Source of the DNA: DASQPR01 sp963831705
GTDB lineage: Bacteria; Actinomycetota; Actinomycetes; Mycobacteriales; Micromonosporaceae
Direction: 5' to 3'
DNA: 64,000 nt
Assembly: GCA_963831705.1 (NCBI GenBank)
Contig: CAWHRE010000010.1
Span: 2,073,885-2,137,884, forward strand
Shown here: in pieces, positions 8,812 through 16,535 of the stretch
Numbering within the stretch: position 1 is the stretch's first letter
How the letters are laid out: the number at the start of each line of letters is the position of its first letter
Position numbers and translations under genes: made by a program
The notes under the pieces: model-generated
Databases searched by the model: none
Told to the model about the DNA's origin: nothing
Seen by the model: only the letters and a program-made list of their open reading frames with translations

Positions 8812-9782
8812 AGGCATGGCAGGTTACATCGCTGGGCGAGCCGCAGGACGTGCTGGAGCTTCACGACGTGGATCGGCCGGTACCGGGACCGGATCAGATC
8901 CTGGTGAAGGTCAGCGCGGTCGCGTTGAACTTTCCGGACGTCCTCATGTGCCGCGGCCTTTACCAGGTCCGGCCCCCGCTGCCGTTCACGCCCGGCGTCG
9001 AGCTCTGTGGCACCGTGGTCGAGGCCGGCGAGGGCGCGGTGTTCTCGGTCGGCGACCGCGTGATCGGTACGCCGACCACCGGTGCCCTCTCCGAGTACGC
9101 AATTCTCGGCACCGACGATGCGTTCTCCGCACCGCTTGCCCTGGATGACGCTCAGGCCGCGGCGTTCCACATCGCGTACCAGACCGGATGGTTCGGGCTG
9201 CATCGCCGCGCGCACCTTCATCATGGCGAGACGCTGCTGATCCATGCCGCGGCCGGAGGCGTCGGAAGTGCCGCGATCCAGCTCGGCAAGGCGGCCGGGG
9301 CACGAGTGATCGGCGTGGTCGGCGGTCCCGCGAAGGCGAAGGTCGCGACCGATCTCGGCGCCGATGTCGTCGTGGACCGTCGTACCGAGGATTTCGTCGC
9401 GGTGGTCAAGGACGTCACCGGCGGGCTCGGTGCCGATGTGATCTACGACCCGGTCGGCGGCGACGCGTTCGCGAAGTCGACGAAGTGCATCGCGTTCGAG
9501 GGCCGCCTGGTCGTCGTCGGCTTCGCCAGCGGTGACATCCCCTCGGCGCTCGCATCGCATGCACTGGTCAAGAACTACTCGGTGGTCGGGCTGCACTGGG
9601 GGCTGTACAAGAAGATGGATCCGGACCTGATCCAGGCCGCGCATCGCGACTTATCCGCATTGGCCGAGGCCGGGACGGCGGTTCCACTGGTCAGCGAGCG
9701 CCTGCCGTTCGATCAGGCGGCGGCCGGCATTGCGAAGCTCGCGTCCGGAGATACGACCGGTCGAGTGGTGGTCGAGCTGTGA
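8808..9782 (+). CDS. Zinc-independent quinone oxidoreductase / enoyl reductase (MDR family)
   Basis: A 324-residue medium-chain reductase. The GroES-like N-terminal part contains NFPDVLMCRGLYQ and PFTPGVELCGTV, as in QOR/CRYZ-like enzymes, with no zinc-binding cysteines in the expected place. The Rossmann part has HAAAGGVGSAAIQLGKAAGA, the NADPH site. The conserved GRVVVEL closes the chain. These enzymes reduce quinones or 2-enoyl thioesters with NADPH. The ATG overlaps the preceding stop and its own stop overlaps the following GTG, so it is tightly coupled within the operon. It may saturate a double bond of an unusual acyl-CoA; the substrate cannot be read from sequence. Confidence 0.88.
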   Translation: MKAWQVTSLGEPQDVLELHDVDRPVPGPDQILVKVSAVALNFPDVLMCRGLYQVRPPLPFTPGVELCGTVVEAGEGAVFSVGDRVIGTPTTGALSEYAILGTDDAFSAPLALDDAQAAAFHIAYQTGWFGLHRRAHLHHGETLLIHAAAGGVGSAAIQLGKAAGARVIGVVGGPAKAKVATDLGADVVVDRRTEDFVAVVKDVTGGLGADVIYDPVGGDAFAKSTKCIAFEGRLVVVGFASGDIPSALASHALVKNYSVVGLHWGLYKKMDPDLIQAAHRDLSALAEAGTAVPLVSERLPFDQAAAGIAKLASGDTTGRVVVEL

Positions 9783-10807
9783 GTACGCCTGGTCTTGATC
9801 TCGGCGCGCTGCGCGGATACCTGGACGAACGCCATCCCGGGTTCGCGGACGGCAAGCTGTCCGCCGAGGTCATTGCGGGTGGAAAATCAAACCTGACCTA
9901 TGTTGTACGCGCGGCCGGGTCCGACTCGTGGGTGCTCCGCCGCCCGCCGCTCGGTCACGTCCTGGCCACCGCGCACGACATGGGACGCGAGTACCGAGTG
10001 TTGACCGCGTTGGGACCGACGGCCGTACCCGTGCCCGAAACGCATTTTCTGTGTGCGGACCCGGATGTGATCGGCGCACCGTTCTATGTGATGCAGAACG
10101 TGCCCGGCACGGTCTATCGCAGCGCGCGTGAGACGGGTCAACTCTCGCCCGAGCGCGCGGTCGGCATGTCGCAGGCGCTCATCGACGTGCTCGCCGACCT
10201 GCACGACGTTGATCCGGTCAGCATCGGTCTCGGCGATTTCGGTCGGCCCGACGGCTACCTCACGCGACAGTTGAGTCGCTGGCACAAACAGCTCGAATCC
10301 TCGCGTACGCGTGACCTGGTCGGCATGGACGATCTGTTCGCGCAGCTGACGGCCGACATTCCGGTGAGCGGTCCGGCCGCGATCGTGCACGGCGACTATC
10401 GACTGGACAACTGCATCATCGGCGATGACGACCGCGTCGCGGCCGTGCTGGATTGGGAGATGGCGACGCTCGGCGATCCGTTGGCCGACCTCGGACTCTT
10501 CCTCGTCTACTGGGACGGCATGTCGCTCGTGCCGAGCCGGGCGCTGACCACGGCGGTGAGCGCATCGGTCGGATTCCCCAGCGGCCGCGAACTCATGGCC
10601 CGGTACGCCGAACGGCGATCGGTCGACCTCGACCGCCTGCCGTGGTACGTCGCATTCGGCTTCTTCAAGCTCGCGGTGATCTCCGAGGGCATCTATTACC
10701 GCTATCAAGCCGGTCAGACCGTCGGCGCGGGCTTCGATCGGATGGGCGAAATCGTCGAGCCGCTGGTCGAACTCGGCCACGCGGCATTGGCATCAAAGGA
10801 GATGTGA
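9779..10807 (+). CDS. APH-type phosphotransferase of the ACAD10/11-LvaA group
   Basis: A 342-residue kinase-fold protein. GGKSNLTYVV near residue 30 forms the nucleotide loop; IVHGDYRLDNCII is Brenner's motif with catalytic Asp and Asn, and VLDWEMATLGDPLADLG carries the metal-binding Asp. This version, with DWEMATLGDPL, marks the kinases linked to acyl-CoA dehydrogenases, not antibiotic kinases. Known relatives are the APH domains of human ACAD10/ACAD11 and Pseudomonas LvaA, which phosphorylate 4-hydroxyacyl-CoA. Here it directly precedes the acyl-CoA dehydrogenase gene (TGATG overlap). GTG start overlaps the preceding stop. I infer a 4-hydroxyacyl-CoA kinase role; chain length is unknown. 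Confidence 0.85.
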   Translation: MSTPGLDLGALRGYLDERHPGFADGKLSAEVIAGGKSNLTYVVRAAGSDSWVLRRPPLGHVLATAHDMGREYRVLTALGPTAVPVPETHFLCADPDVIGAPFYVMQNVPGTVYRSARETGQLSPERAVGMSQALIDVLADLHDVDPVSIGLGDFGRPDGYLTRQLSRWHKQLESSRTRDLVGMDDLFAQLTADIPVSGPAAIVHGDYRLDNCIIGDDDRVAAVLDWEMATLGDPLADLGLFLVYWDGMSLVPSRALTTAVSASVGFPSGRELMARYAERRSVDLDRLPWYVAFGFFKLAVISEGIYYRYQAGQTVGAGFDRMGEIVEPLVELGHAALASKEM

Positions 10808-12015
10808 TGGATTTCGAGTTCGACGCCAAGACGCAGGAGTTGCGCGCTCGACTGACCGGGTTCATGGACGAGTACGTCTACCCGAACGAAGCGCTGTTTC
10901 ACGAGCAGATCCGCGACGGCAAGCCGTGGAGCCGCCCGCCGTTGATGGAAGAGTTGAAGGCCGAGGCACGCAAAGCCGGACTGTGGAACCTGTTTCTTCC
11001 GCATCACTCTGGCGGCGCCGGCCTGACGAACCTGCAGTACGCGCCGCTGGCGGAGATCACCGGCAGGAGCCCGTCGCTCGCGCCGGAGGCGTTCAACTGT
11101 GCCGCGCCCGATACCGGCAACATGGAGGTGCTAGCCGCCTTCGGTACGCCCGAGCAGCAAGAACGTTGGTTGAAGCCGCTCCTCGACGGCGAGATCCGCT
11201 CGGCATTCTGCATGACCGAACCGGACGTGGCGTCATCGGACGCGAACAACATCGCGACCAGGATCGAGCGCGACGGCGACGAGTACGTCATCAACGGCAC
11301 GAAGTGGTGGTCGTCCGGCGCGATGTACGAGCGCTGCGAAATCTTCATCCTGATGGGCAAGACGGATCCGGGTGCCGAGCGGCACCGCCAGCAAAGCATG
11401 ATCCTGGTTCCGCGGAACACGCCGGGCGTGGACGTGAAGCGCGGCATGACCGTGTTCGGCTACGACGACGGTTCGCACGGCGGGCACGCCGAGATCACGT
11501 TCACCGACGTACGCGTACCGGCGTCGAACATCATCTCCGGGCCTGGCGAGGGGTTCGCGATTGCGCAGGCGCGACTCGGCCCCGGCCGGATCCACCACTG
11601 CATGCGCCTGATCGGCATGGCGGAACGGGCGCTCGAAATGATGTGCCGCCGGACGCTGTCCCGGACCGCGTTCGGCAAACCGATCGCCGAGCAGGGCGTC
11701 GTCGGCGAGTGGATCGCGGAGTCGCGGGTACGGATTGAGCAGGCTCGTCTCCTGGTGCTCAAGACCGCCTGGTTGATGGACACGGTCGGCAACAAGGGCG
11801 CGCACACCGAGATTCAGTCCATCAAGATCGCCACACCGCTGATGACCGAGTGGGTCATCGACAAGGCGATCCAGGCACACGGCGCCGGTGGCGTCAGCCA
11901 GGACTTCATCCTCGCGAACCTGTGGGCGGCCGCACGTACGCTGCGTCTCGCGGACGGTCCGGACGAGGTGCACCGCCGCTCGCTGGCCCGCCAGGAGCTG
12001 CGCAAATATGCCTGA
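10807..12015 (+). CDS. Acyl-CoA dehydrogenase of the ACAD10/ACAD11/LvaC type
   Basis: A 402-residue FAD flavoprotein: an N-terminal helical domain, the beta domain around residues 135-245 (AFCMTEPDVASSDA, INGTKWWSSGA), and a C-terminal helical domain. In ordinary acyl-CoA dehydrogenases the catalytic Glu sits in a YEG-type motif near the C-terminus; here the aligned segment reads RLADGPDEVHRRSLARQEL with Asp383 in its place. The same LADGPDEVH wording is characteristic of ACAD10/11-type enzymes, which act on phosphorylated 4-hydroxyacyl-CoA. AAGGAG precedes the ATG, which overlaps the kinase stop. The stop lies inside the next gene's start region. Together with the kinase this suggests removal of a 4-hydroxyl group so that beta-oxidation can proceed. 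Confidence 0.88.
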   Translation: MDFEFDAKTQELRARLTGFMDEYVYPNEALFHEQIRDGKPWSRPPLMEELKAEARKAGLWNLFLPHHSGGAGLTNLQYAPLAEITGRSPSLAPEAFNCAAPDTGNMEVLAAFGTPEQQERWLKPLLDGEIRSAFCMTEPDVASSDANNIATRIERDGDEYVINGTKWWSSGAMYERCEIFILMGKTDPGAERHRQQSMILVPRNTPGVDVKRGMTVFGYDDGSHGGHAEITFTDVRVPASNIISGPGEGFAIAQARLGPGRIHHCMRLIGMAERALEMMCRRTLSRTAFGKPIAEQGVVGEWIAESRVRIEQARLLVLKTAWLMDTVGNKGAHTEIQSIKIATPLMTEWVIDKAIQAHGAGGVSQDFILANLWAAARTLRLADGPDEVHRRSLARQELRKYA

Positions 12016-12634
12016 TGACGAACGGGTGCCGTGTGGATTGCTGGTCGACTGGGGCGGCGTACTGACCACGAACGTATTCGAGTCGTTCGAAGCGTTCTGC
12101 CGGCGTGAAGGACTGGAAACGACGGCCGTACGGGATCTGTTCCGGAGCGATCCACGCGCGCACGATCTGCTGGTCGGGCTCGAGTGCGGCACGCTCGCGG
12201 ACGCGGACTTCGAGAAGCGGTTCGGCGAGTTGCTCGGCGTACCCGGGGATGATCTGATCCGGCGCCTGATGGGTGGAACGCGTGGCGACACGGCAATGAT
12301 CGAGGCGGTACGGCGTGCTCGTCACCACGGCATCGCAACCGGTCTGATCTCAAACTCGTGGGGCGTCAGCCGGTACGACCCGGATCTGCTCACGGAGCTG
12401 TTCGACGGCGTGGTCATCTCCGGCCACGTCGGCATCCGCAAGCCGGCGCCGGAGATTTACGAGATGGGCGCGCGCGCGATCCATCTCGATCCGGCCGACT
12501 GCATCTACGTCGACGATCTGCCCGGCAACCTGAAACCGGCGCGTGCGCTCGGGATGGTGACCGTCCATCACCGCGATCCGGATACGACCATCGCCGAGCT
12601 GTCCGAGCTTCTGAAAATCTCCCTTACGGGCTGA
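12008..12634 (+). CDS. HAD-superfamily hydrolase (ACAD10 N-domain type)
   Basis: A 208-residue HAD-IA protein. Motif I is LLVDWGGVLT: the nucleophile Asp is present, but the second position after it is Gly where phosphatases usually have Asp, as in epoxide-hydrolase-like HADs. Motif II is LISNSWG, the Lys is in RKPAPEIYE, and motif IV is CIYVDDLPGNL. The ATG at 12008 lies within the end of the dehydrogenase gene (8-base overlap). Human ACAD10 carries a HAD domain fused to APH and ACAD domains, so this is its separated counterpart. It may dephosphorylate a side product or proofread the kinase; that role is an inference. Last gene of the operon. Confidence 0.82.
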   Translation: MPDDERVPCGLLVDWGGVLTTNVFESFEAFCRREGLETTAVRDLFRSDPRAHDLLVGLECGTLADADFEKRFGELLGVPGDDLIRRLMGGTRGDTAMIEAVRRARHHGIATGLISNSWGVSRYDPDLLTELFDGVVISGHVGIRKPAPEIYEMGARAIHLDPADCIYVDDLPGNLKPARALGMVTVHHRDPDTTIAELSELLKISLTG

Positions 12635-12731
12635 TACTTCCGCGTTTCGCGTGCGTGTGCGTTCGAAGTGGACGTAACGTCGAGTCGGACATTCGGCCCG
12701 ATAGCTGGCACTGAACATAGGGGAGATTCGC

Positions 12732-12944
12732 ATGGCTCGTAAGGCACTCGTGGTCCTGACCAGCGCGGTCGGCATCGCAGCGGTGGCGGCCGGCGCGTAC
12801 ATCGCTCGCCACCGTCGCGACGGCTACACCGCCGTCGGTACGGCGAAGGCCAAGCCGATGTCGTCCGACTCGCGGTTCGACGAAGACGCGTTGACGCAGG
12901 AGTTCGCGAACGTCGTGAAGGAAGAGTCGGTCACGTCGTTCTAG
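12732..12944 (+). CDS. Small single-pass membrane protein, function unknown
   Basis: A 70-residue protein: MARKALVVLTSAVGIAAVA begins a hydrophobic segment (about residues 5-25), followed by a positively charged stretch (RHRRD) and an acidic tail. This is consistent with an N-out or signal-anchored small membrane protein with a cytosolic tail. GGGGAGA lies 7 bases before the ATG. The gene stands alone: about 100 bases after the HAD gene and ahead of a canonical terminator. I do not recognise a family. Confidence 0.6.
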   Translation: MARKALVVLTSAVGIAAVAAGAYIARHRRDGYTAVGTAKAKPMSSDSRFDEDALTQEFANVVKEESVTSF

Positions 12945-12960
12945 TCGGTTGACGAAAGAA

Positions 12961-12987
12961 AGCCCGACCCGAGCGGTCGGGCTTTTT
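12961..12987 (+). terminator. Canonical intrinsic terminator
   Basis: AGCCCGACC (12961-12969) pairs with GGTCGGGCT (12975-12983) around a 5-base loop, followed by a run of Ts (12983-12987). It is the clearest rho-independent terminator in the window and ends the small membrane-protein transcript. Confidence 0.85.
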
Positions 12988-12995
12988 CGCGTGCT

Positions 12996-13035
12996 CGATG
13001 ATCGGCGCGGTGCGAGCACACCGCGCCGATCATCG
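12996..13035. terminator. Second, T-less hairpin next to the intrinsic terminator
   Basis: CGATGATCGGCGCGGTG (12996-13012) pairs perfectly with 13019-13035 around a 6-base loop. It has 17-base arms and no T-run. It lies 9 bases past the first terminator and could act from either strand or as a backup. Confidence 0.55.
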
Positions 13036-13341
13036 TTCCCCCAGGATCCGTGCTATCTCCCCAGCGCCGGCCCACGAGACGGGTCGTCCGTCCGTCTCCA
13101 GGTCGGCAACGTAAGTTACCGGATTCGATGGAATCTTCGCAAGATTCGAATTTAACGATGCAATCTTCGTACGTACGTCTGCATGTCTGCGCGGGTTCGT
13201 ACGGCAACAACCCGGACATGCCTGAGCAACCTCTAAGATGCGTAAGTCCTTTAAAGTGACGCAGACTCGCGAATGTCCGTCTGGCGCTGGAGCGCCTGCG
13301 ATAGCGTGCGTCTACGGGCCGTCGAAGCGGGGGTGGAGCGC
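13036..13341. promoter_or_regulatory. Intergenic region with repeats upstream of the band-7/DUF4407 pair
   Basis: No gene is visible here. GAATCTT-CGC-AAGATTC (13131-13147) is a perfect 7-base inverted repeat. CGATGGAATCTTCG (13126-13139) recurs with one change as CGATGCAATCTTCG at 13156-13169, 30 bases on, about three helical turns. This looks like a regulator binding region, followed by the presumed promoter of the next two genes. Confidence 0.4.
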
Positions 13342-14046
13342 ATGACCACGGGCAGCTACCCGGTAATCGAAGAGCGCACGCTCGCCCCGGTCGTACGGCC
13401 CCGGATGTTCCGGGCGGCCTGGCGCGACCCGGCCAGCCTACCGAAACAGGAGCCAGGTTCGGTCTACGTCTTCGAGTACGACGGCTGTTACCAGGACCCG
13501 TATTCGCGACGGGTCAGCGGCAACGAGCCGCACGTGATCGAAGCGACCGCGGTCTGTCTCGTACAGATCCGGGATCGACTCGTCACAGTGCGCCGCTCCA
13601 TGCCGTCCAACCGTGCCGGCGTCAACCTGGTGGTGTCGGTGACGTTCCGATGCGTTGTCACCGATCCGGTCCGGGTCGCGACCGGTGGTCTGACCGACCT
13701 CGACTCCGTTCTCGCCACGCATGTCGCGGCCGATCGGGAACTCGCGACGCTCGGCCGCAACATCCGCCCGGAGCGTGCCGCCGAGGCGATCCTTCGGATC
13801 GAAGCCCAACTGCGCGCGCATTGCACGGTGAATCCACCGGACGTACGTGGCGTTGAATGTGTCGTCGCGGCGGTCGAGGTACATGCGGAGGCGACAATCG
13901 CGGGTGCCACACTGCCGATCGTTCCGATCGAGCCCGAACTCAGCCTGCACCAACAGGCCGAAAGCCTGCTTTCGGCGAAGTTCGCCCGCAGGCCGGCCCC
14001 GGAACGCCCGGTGCCGCTACGAGGTGAGGACGGCAATGCATCCTGA
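13342..14046 (+). CDS. SPFH/band-7-like domain protein
   Basis: A 234-residue protein without a signal peptide. The central region (about 70-170) resembles an SPFH domain: alternating strands with VVSVTFRCVVTDPVRVATGG, then a helical part (LATHVAADRELATLGRNIR) and ILRIEAQLRAH. SPFH proteins form membrane-associated oligomeric scaffolds. The assignment is by pattern only. The ATG at 13342 follows GGTGGAG closely; a GTG a few codons upstream is an alternative. It overlaps the DUF4407 gene by 11 bases, so the two are coupled and probably work together at the membrane. Confidence 0.55.
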   Translation: MTTGSYPVIEERTLAPVVRPRMFRAAWRDPASLPKQEPGSVYVFEYDGCYQDPYSRRVSGNEPHVIEATAVCLVQIRDRLVTVRRSMPSNRAGVNLVVSVTFRCVVTDPVRVATGGLTDLDSVLATHVAADRELATLGRNIRPERAAEAILRIEAQLRAHCTVNPPDVRGVECVVAAVEVHAEATIAGATLPIVPIEPELSLHQQAESLLSAKFARRPAPERPVPLRGEDGNAS

Positions 14047-15616
14047 CGAGCCATCGTCATACTCTGCGGAGGTCACGCGCCGGTTGGAGTTCTCGGAGCC
14101 GCCGCTCACCGATTTCGACAACGTCCAGGACTTTCAGCAACCGGGCGATCGGACCGTCGATCTCGACGATACGCAGAATCTCGATGCGGTTCCGGAATCG
14201 GTGGAGCGCGAGGTAAAGGTCGAGGAGCCGGCCGTACCCGCAACGGTTGTTGAGAAACAACGGCGGACCTGGACTTATCGCGCACCGAACGTCGGTCAGT
14301 GGCTGCGCAGTATCGCCGGCGTCGATGAGGCACTCATCGCGCGCGTACCGCAGGAGCGCGCCCGCTACACCGCGCTCGGCGGCGTCGTGCTGGGCACCGC
14401 GCTGATCGCGGCATTCTCGATGTTCTTCGCGATCAGCGAAGCGATCGGTACGTCGTCCGGATGGGTGATCGTCCCGACCCTGATCTGGGGTCTGTTCATT
14501 TTCAACTTCGACCGTTGGCTGATCTCCAGCTCGGTCGGTCTGCATTGGCATCGCCGGTACGGCACGTTGATCATGCGGGTACTGATGGCGCTGTTGTTCG
14601 GCATCATCATCGCCGAACCGCTGGTGCTCCGGGTGTTCCAGTCCGCGATCGTGAAGAGCATCCAGGATCAACGCACGGCCGATCTCGCGACGCTGCGCAC
14701 GAAGCTCGTCCACTGCAATCCGGAGTCCGATGTGCCCGGTGGCGCACCGGTGCCGGCCGGCTGCAACGGCTACGTGCTGACGTTTCCGGTGACGCCAGGT
14801 TCGGCTCAGGCGCAGCTCGCCGCGAAGCGTGCGGACGCGACGAAGCTCAGTGCCGAGATCACGACGGACACCAAAGCGCTCGCCGCGCTGAACGACGATG
14901 CCCGGCTGGAATGCCTGGGCGTATCGGGTCCGGGCCGCACCGGACAGCGCGGCGTAGGCCCGAACTGCAACCGGCTACGCGCCGAGGCCGACGCGTACGC
15001 GAAGGCGCACCCGATCGCGACCGAAACCGCGCAGCTGACCGCGCTCCAGAAGGACATTCAGACGCTTGAGGCGCAGGTCGCGACCGAACAGGGCACGTTC
15101 GAACAGCAGCGTACGCAGATGATCGATCAGACCGTCGCGATCGCGGAGAGCCATCAGGGCACGATCGGCATCCTGGAACGGATGGGAGCCTTGAGCAAGC
15201 TCGCGCGATCGTCCACCACGCTGCTGCTCGGCACGTGGGCGGTCCGACTGCTGTTCATCATGATCGACTGTATGCCGATCCTGGTGAAGTTCTTCGGTGG
15301 CATCACGACGTACGACCGGCTGGTCGACCGCGAACTCGCGAATGCCGACGCGGCGCACGCGGCCGACCTCGAAACGGCCGGCGACGAACGCTACGCGGCC
15401 TTGCGCCGTCGTCGCGACGAGATCGACGTCGAGTTGCGCGAACATCGCGCCGAACTCGGGTCGCGGGTGTCCCGTGCGGTGCACGACCTCGCCACCGAAT
15501 ACGTCGAGCCGCAGTCGCGTTCCGGCGGCGTGTACGGCTCGAACGGCCGCCCGCCGTCGACCGGCGTCACGCACAACGGCGCATCCGGCCGAGCCCAGGT
15601 TCGCGGCCGGTCTTAG
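14036..15616 (+). CDS. DUF4407-type four-helix membrane protein with long extracytoplasmic coiled coil
   Basis: A 526-residue protein. The first 115 residues are acidic and probably cytosolic. Three membrane helices (about 117-138, 143-167, 178-200) are followed by a loop of about 190 residues rich in Ala/Gln/Glu heptads (AQLAAKRADATKLSAEI; TAQLTALQKDIQTLEAQV), then a fourth helix (LLLGTWAVRLLFIMIDCMP) and an Arg/Glu-rich C-terminal coil. The loop contains four Cys. This topology, and FNFDRWLI after helix 2, match DUF4407 proteins, whose function is not established. GAGGTGAGGA precedes the ATG. It is coupled to the band-7-like gene and ends convergent with the kinase fragment (4-base overlap). 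Confidence 0.75.
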   Translation: MHPDEPSSYSAEVTRRLEFSEPPLTDFDNVQDFQQPGDRTVDLDDTQNLDAVPESVEREVKVEEPAVPATVVEKQRRTWTYRAPNVGQWLRSIAGVDEALIARVPQERARYTALGGVVLGTALIAAFSMFFAISEAIGTSSGWVIVPTLIWGLFIFNFDRWLISSSVGLHWHRRYGTLIMRVLMALLFGIIIAEPLVLRVFQSAIVKSIQDQRTADLATLRTKLVHCNPESDVPGGAPVPAGCNGYVLTFPVTPGSAQAQLAAKRADATKLSAEITTDTKALAALNDDARLECLGVSGPGRTGQRGVGPNCNRLRAEADAYAKAHPIATETAQLTALQKDIQTLEAQVATEQGTFEQQRTQMIDQTVAIAESHQGTIGILERMGALSKLARSSTTLLLGTWAVRLLFIMIDCMPILVKFFGGITTYDRLVDRELANADAAHAADLETAGDERYAALRRRRDEIDVELREHRAELGSRVSRAVHDLATEYVEPQSRSGGVYGSNGRPPSTGVTHNGASGRAQVRGRS

Positions 15617-16528
15617 GCGCCGGCCAGACGTAGCCTCTCCGTCGCTTCGGCTTCGGTCAACCACTGGTCGCCGTCGAGGCTCGCCTTCTTCGTGTTGAAC
15701 GCATAGACCCAGAGCCCGGCCGCCCAGCTCACCTCAATCTCGTCGGCACTGAATCGGCGGCCGGCGGCCCGCTCGTACGCCTCGACGAACGCGGCCGACT
15801 CCTCGACGGTCGCAGCCCGTAGCTCGGCACCGCACGGCCAGACCGCAGCGGCCAAGCCGACGATGACGGCCTCGGGTCCACATACGACGCTGTCCCAGTC
15901 GTGCACCGCGTACGGCCGACCATCGCGCCAACGCAGGTTCTGAGCCTCCCAGTCGCCGTGTCCAACAACGTCCGGCGCTGGCTCAGCACGCCGGAGCCGG
16001 TCCTGGACCCGTGTTGCGATCTCGTCGAGCCACGCGGTTTCCGGATGGGCGTTGAGATCGGCATCACGGTCGTCCGGAGCCGGCCAGACACCGCCCTGAT
16101 CGTGATCCCAGGCGACCCACGGCGGGTTCGGCGCCAGCTCCGATCGTTTCAGCGGAGGCGCGAGCCAGATGAAGTCCGCGAGCAACTGGGCGTACCGGTT
16201 CACCGCGTCACCCGTGACCGGCAGCATATCGCCGCCCGGCATCAGCATCTCGGCACTTGCGACGTATCCGAGCAGCGGCATCGGCCCGAACAGCGGCTCG
16301 GGGCACGGGAATCCGGCTCGCCACAACGTTCGCTGTACCTCGGTGCATGCCGATCAGACGGCGTTCGTCCGCGCGAATCTTCACGACCACGTCCCGACTG
16401 CCACGCAACCGGACTCCGGAAACGTGGGCCAGGTGACCGGTGGTGAACAGCGTTTTCACGACACCGGATCCGAGGTAGCGCCGGCACCACCCGCTGATCG
16501 CCGCGCGGCTGATCTCGTCGCTCATCAT
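15613..16528 (-). pseudogene. Aminoglycoside-phosphotransferase-like kinase interrupted by one frameshift
   Basis: Read from 16528 the chain starts MMSDEISRAAI and continues through VKTLFTTGHLAHVSG (nucleotide loop) and VVVKIRADERR (catalytic Lys), then loses frame near 16340. The remainder continues one base out of phase from TLWRAGFPCPEP through VVGHGDWEAQNLRW (catalytic loop) and AVHDWDSVVCGPEAVIVG to the end. Removing one G near 16340 restores a kinase of about 300 residues. Both halves keep good codon use, so the damage is recent or a sequencing error. It follows the membrane-protein gene by 7 bases and overlaps the DUF4407 stop. Substrate unknown. Confidence 0.7.
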
Positions 16529-16535
16529 CCGAGCA

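Noticed and set aside
9779..10807. Antibiotic-resistance aminoglycoside kinase
   Set aside because: The DWEMATLGDPL motif and the operon context fit the acyl-CoA-dehydrogenase-linked kinases instead.
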